Source: Gammaproteobacteria bacterium (GTDB lineage: Bacteria; Pseudomonadota; Gammaproteobacteria; JAJDOJ01). From it: a stretch of 9,253 nt of DNA. Below are positions 6,312 through 9,253 of this stretch, in pieces. The notes under the pieces were generated by a model. It was not told where the DNA came from. It saw nothing but the letters and a program-made list of their open reading frames with translations, and did not search any database. The DNA is taken from the NCBI GenBank assembly GCA_027030565.1, contig JALVEU010000248.1:1-9253 (forward strand), in the 5' to 3' direction. A program made the position numbers and the translations under genes. Within the stretch, counting starts at the first letter, position 1; each line of letters begins with the position of its first letter.

Positions 6312-6929
6312 ATGCCTTTCAAGGACACGATTGCCCTGGCCATCACCGGGGCCTCGGGAGCCGCCTATGCACTGCGCCTCCTGGAGTGCCTGGTGCAGGC
6401 GCAGTGGCGCATCTGGCTGCTGGTTTCCCAGCCCGGCCGGGTGGTGCTCTCCATGGAGACCGATCTGCGGTTGTCGGGCCGCCCGGCCGAGATGACCCGG
6501 CAGCTCACCGCGCGCTTCGATGCGCGGCCTGGCCAGATCGAGGTGTTCGGGGCGACCCAGTGGACCGCACCGTTGGCCAGCGGCTCCTCGGCACCCGGGG
6601 CCATGGTGGTCTGCCCCTGCACGACGGGCACGCTGGCGGCGGTGGCCACCGGTGTGAGCCGATCACTGCTGGAGCGGGCCGCGGACGTGATGATCAAAGA
6701 GGGCCGGCGCCTGATCCTGGTGGTGCGCGAGACGCCGCTGTCGGCCATTCATCTGGAGCACATGCTGCGTCTGGCGCAGATGGGGGTGGTGATCCTCCCC
6801 GCCAGTCCCGGGTTTTATCACGGCGTCCGGCGGGTGGAGGACCTGGTGGACTTCGTGGTCGCGCGGATCCTGGATCGGCTCGGGATCGAGCATGATCTCG
6901 TGGCACGCTGGGGTGCGGGCTCGCCATGA
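6312..6929 (+). CDS. ubiX: Flavin prenyltransferase UbiX
   Basis: A 205-residue enzyme that links a dimethylallyl group to reduced FMN, making the prenylated FMN cofactor required by UbiD-type decarboxylases, including the one in ubiquinone synthesis. The sequence closely follows Pseudomonas aeruginosa UbiX (PA4019). TGASGAAY is at 12-19, SGSSAP at 90-95, CPCTTGTLAAVATG at 101-114 and PASPGFYH at 163-170. Residues described as functional in that protein (Ser15, Glu49, Arg122, Lys129, Arg139, Glu140, Tyr169) fall at the same numbers here, so it should be active. ATG 6312 is supported by GGAGGA at 6295-6300 and by the MPFKDTIALAITGASG beginning. No ubiD is in the window. The gene follows mpl as in Pseudomonas, but here after a 250-base gap, and is followed by a transporter permease after 30 bases. 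Confidence 0.97.
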   Translation: MPFKDTIALAITGASGAAYALRLLECLVQAQWRIWLLVSQPGRVVLSMETDLRLSGRPAEMTRQLTARFDARPGQIEVFGATQWTAPLASGSSAPGAMVVCPCTTGTLAAVATGVSRSLLERAADVMIKEGRRLILVVRETPLSAIHLEHMLRLAQMGVVILPASPGFYHGVRRVEDLVDFVVARILDRLGIEHDLVARWGAGSP

Positions 6930-6959
6930 TCCCGGTCGTTATCCCGTAGCCCCTGCCCC

Positions 6960-8366
6960 ATGGATTGGGTGCTGCTCCCCACCGATGCGTTGTTCTTCTG
7001 CCTGCTGGCCCTGGCCGTGGTCTACGCGGTGCGTGTGGCGCGGGATCCCTTGCAGCGCGCACCGTGGCGCGCGGTGTTTCGGCAGCGCACCGCCGCCGCC
7101 TCGGCGGTGGTCCTGGCGGCGTTCGTCCTGGTGGCCCTGCTGGATTCCCTGCACTTCCGTGGTGGCGCACCCGGGGGCAGTTCCGGAGCCGCCTACTCGG
7201 GCCAGGTGGTGAGTGTTCTGGACCGTGTGCTCGATCCCCTGCGCAACGGTACCGAGCGCACCTATTCGGCGCCCTTCGCCACCCATGCATTCGTCAAGGA
7301 ACCCGTGGAGCTTCCGGACGGGCGTGTGGTGCGCCTCTATCCCCGCCTGCGCCATGGTGGGCACCACCTGGCCGGTCCAGGGGCCGGGCGCGGTGCCGAC
7401 ATCGCGCTGCGCACCGTGGCGGGTCTGGCGCTGGGACTGGGTGCCTGGCTGCCCTTGGCGCTGGGCACTCTGTGGTGGCGTGCCCGCCGTGCAGGGCGAC
7501 CGATCGGCGAGGTGATCTCTCGGGTGCTCCGGGGGCGGACCGTCATGCCCTGGCGCACCGTGTTGGTCACCTGGGCCGTGGTCTTCGCTACGGTGGGCGT
7601 GCTGGGCAGCCTGAGCCTGAACTATCACGTCCTCGGCACCGACAAGGTGGGCGAGGACGTGCTCTACCAGACCATCAAGTCCATTCGCACGGGACTGCTC
7701 ATCGGCACACTGACCACCCTGGTGATGCTTCCCTTCGCCCTGGTGCTGGGGCTCGCAGCGGGCTACTTCCGGGGCTGGATCGACGATCTAGTGCAGTATC
7801 TGTACACGACGCTCAGTTCGGTGCCGGCGGTCCTGCTGATCGCGGCCGCCGCGCTGATGATGGACGTCTACATGGCCAATCACCCCGAGGCCTTCGCCAG
7901 CGTCGTGGAGCGGGCCGATGCCCGCCTGCTGTTCCTGTGTCTGATCCTGGGGGTGACCAGCTGGACCAACCTGTGTCGGCTGCTGCGCGCCGAGACGCTG
8001 AAACTGCGCGAGCTGGCCTACGTGGAGGCCGCGGTGGCCCTGGGTGTCTCCGCGCCGCGCATCCTGCGCAGGCACGTGCTGCCCAATGTGATGCACATCG
8101 TCGTGATCTCGGTGATCCTCGACTTCAGTGCCCTGGTGCTGGCCGAGGCGGTGCTCAGCTATATCCAGATCGGCGTGGACCCTACGACCTACTCCTGGGG
8201 CAACATGATCAACAGCGCCCGCTTGGAGCTGGCGCGCGAGCCGCCGGTGTGGTGGACTCTGCTGGCCGCCATGCTGTTCATGTTTGCCCTCGTGCTGTGC
8301 GCCAATCTGTTCTCGGACGCCGTGCAGACGGCCTTCGATCCGCGTCGCTCGGGTGCGTTGCGATGA
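6960..8366 (+). CDS. Peptide/nickel-type ABC transporter permease (OppC/DppC-like) with N-terminal extension
   Basis: A 468-residue inner-membrane permease, well over the usual 280-350 residues of OppC/DppC. The C-terminal 270 residues are the standard module: a helix at 201-220, the family motif GTDKVGEDV (226-234), helices at about 243-267, 281-303, 323-340, 377-400 and 431-451, and the ATPase-docking EAA loop EAAVALGVSAPRILRRHVLPN (356-376). Before this are three extra helices (about 8-26, 46-63, 152-173) and a loop at 64-151. By the positive-inside rule (basic 24-43 and 174-200) that loop should be periplasmic. ATG 6960 is the first usable start after the ubiX stop but has no Shine-Dalgarno; GTG 6969 is possible. 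The stop overlaps the ATPase start by four bases. No partner permease or binding protein is upstream, so those parts must be downstream or elsewhere. The substrate is unknown. Confidence 0.9.
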   Translation: MDWVLLPTDALFFCLLALAVVYAVRVARDPLQRAPWRAVFRQRTAAASAVVLAAFVLVALLDSLHFRGGAPGGSSGAAYSGQVVSVLDRVLDPLRNGTERTYSAPFATHAFVKEPVELPDGRVVRLYPRLRHGGHHLAGPGAGRGADIALRTVAGLALGLGAWLPLALGTLWWRARRAGRPIGEVISRVLRGRTVMPWRTVLVTWAVVFATVGVLGSLSLNYHVLGTDKVGEDVLYQTIKSIRTGLLIGTLTTLVMLPFALVLGLAAGYFRGWIDDLVQYLYTTLSSVPAVLLIAAAALMMDVYMANHPEAFASVVERADARLLFLCLILGVTSWTNLCRLLRAETLKLRELAYVEAAVALGVSAPRILRRHVLPNVMHIVVISVILDFSALVLAEAVLSYIQIGVDPTTYSWGNMINSARLELAREPPVWWTLLAAMLFMFALVLCANLFSDAVQTAFDPRRSGALR

Positions 8367-9253
8367 CCCGCGCCCTGCTGGCGGTGGAGGAGCTCTCGGC
8401 GCGGATCGGCGCCCGCTCGGTGCTGCGCGAGGTGGCCTTCACCGTGCCTCGGGCGCGCACCGTGGCGCTGGTGGGTGAGTCGGGCAGCGGCAAGTCTTTG
8501 ACTGCGCTCTCCATCATGCGGTTGCTGCCGGACGTGGTCCGGGTCTGCACCGGCCGTGTGGACCTGGGAGGGCACGACCTGTTGCGCCTGGAGGAGCGTC
8601 ACATGCGCCGGGTGCGTGGTGGACGGATCGGGATGATCTTCCAGGAGCCCATGACAGCGCTCAATCCGGTGATGACCATCGGCGATCAGGTGGCCGAGAT
8701 GGCCCGGGCCCACGGACAGCGGCGTGATGTGCGGGAACACGTGCGCCGGCTCCTGGAAGAGGTGGGCATCCCCGACGCCGCCGCCCGTCTGGATGCCTGG
8801 CCCCATCAGCTCTCAGGGGGGCTCAAGCAGCGGGTGGTCATCGCCATGGCGCTGGCGGCGGGTCCCGAGCTGGTGATCGCCGACGAGCCCACCACCGCCC
8901 TGGACGTGACCATCCAGGCGCAGGTGCTGCGCCTGTTGGGGCGGTTGCAGCGGCAGCGGGATCTGTCCGTACTGCTCATCACCCACGATCTGGGCGTGGT
9001 GGCACAGGTGGCCCACGCCGTGGCGGTCATGTACCGGGGCGAGATCCTGGAACGTGCCCCGGTGGCCCCCTTCTACCGCCGGCCCGCACACCCCTACAGC
9101 CGGATGTTGTTCGAGGCACTCCCTTCCCTGGCGCGGCGGGGACAGCCTCTGGGCGAGACGGTGGGGCTTCAGGAGGAGGCGGAGGCGGCCTGTCCGTACG
9201 CGCCACGTTGTCGCTGGGCTCAGGACCGCTGCTGGACGCAGCCCCCCGAATGG
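8363..9253 (+). CDS. Peptide/nickel-type ABC transporter ATP-binding protein, 3' end outside window
   Basis: The frame is open for 297 codons from ATG 8363 to the window edge with no stop, so the protein is truncated here. It energises import by the permease encoded just before it. Walker A is GESGSGKS (38-45), the Q-loop FQEP (93-96), the signature LSGGLKQR (150-157), Walker B LVIADE (170-175) followed by TALD, and the switch histidine is His208 in THD. After the nucleotide-binding domain comes the oligopeptide-transporter extension, AHPYSRMLFEALP (about 242-254), and a cysteine cluster CPYAPRCRWAQDRC (Cys277, Cys283, Cys290) typical of OppD/DppD. It could be a single OppD-type subunit (about 320-340 residues) or the first half of an OppDF/YejF fusion (over 500); the window does not show which. 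The start overlaps the permease stop as ATGA, indicating coupled translation. Confidence 0.93.
   Translation, partial: MTRALLAVEELSARIGARSVLREVAFTVPRARTVALVGESGSGKSLTALSIMRLLPDVVRVCTGRVDLGGHDLLRLEERHMRRVRGGRIGMIFQEPMTALNPVMTIGDQVAEMARAHGQRRDVREHVRRLLEEVGIPDAAARLDAWPHQLSGGLKQRVVIAMALAAGPELVIADEPTTALDVTIQAQVLRLLGRLQRQRDLSVLLITHDLGVVAQVAHAVAVMYRGEILERAPVAPFYRRPAHPYSRMLFEALPSLARRGQPLGETVGLQEEAEAACPYAPRCRWAQDRCWTQPPEW

Noticed and set aside
1..9253. CRISPR array, tRNA, rRNA, transposase or integrase
   Set aside because: Looked for on both strands. No regularly spaced repeats, no tRNA-like cloverleaf, and no recombinase motifs were seen.

Overview
The window is GC-rich (about 69% G+C by hand count of 1081-1380) and every gene I can support is on the + strand. 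Most neighbours are separated by at most 30 bases or overlap, and I see no convincing terminator between them. The gene content (PpnN, Mpl next to UbiX, a Pseudomonas-like UbiX) points to a gammaproteobacterium. A high-GC lineage such as Chromatiales/Ectothiorhodospiraceae is my guess from gene order and composition, not a demonstrated assignment.

Layout: (1) 1-507, the 3' third of a dihydrolipoyl dehydrogenase gene. (2) 521-924, a small HicB/HicA toxin-antitoxin pair of visibly lower G+C (181 of 300 bases in 541-840, 60%), wedged between lpdA and argG. (3) 941-2146, argininosuccinate synthase. (4) 2148-2792, a cytosolic SGNH/GDSL hydrolase overlapping (5) 2762-4144, the nucleotide 5'-monophosphate nucleosidase PpnN. 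(6) 4149-4682, an unrecognised five-helix membrane protein whose stop overlaps the start of (7) 4679-6061, the murein-tripeptide recycling ligase Mpl. (8) 6062-6311, a 250-base gap holding a compact palindromic structure and a doubtful 83-codon frame. (9) 6312-6929, flavin prenyltransferase UbiX. (10) 6960-8366, a peptide/nickel-type ABC permease with a long N-terminal extension, overlapping (11) 8363-9253, its ATPase, cut by the window edge.

Most genes are core metabolism: 2-oxoacid dehydrogenase E3, arginine synthesis, nucleotide turnover, cell-wall recycling, prenylated-FMN supply for ubiquinone synthesis, and solute uptake. The accessory material is the hicBA pair and the palindromic element before ubiX. 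I do not see a new multi-gene system. The points most worth a second look are the 6070-6164 element, the membrane protein coupled to mpl, the extended permease, and the short antitoxin with no DNA-binding domain inside a housekeeping gene string.
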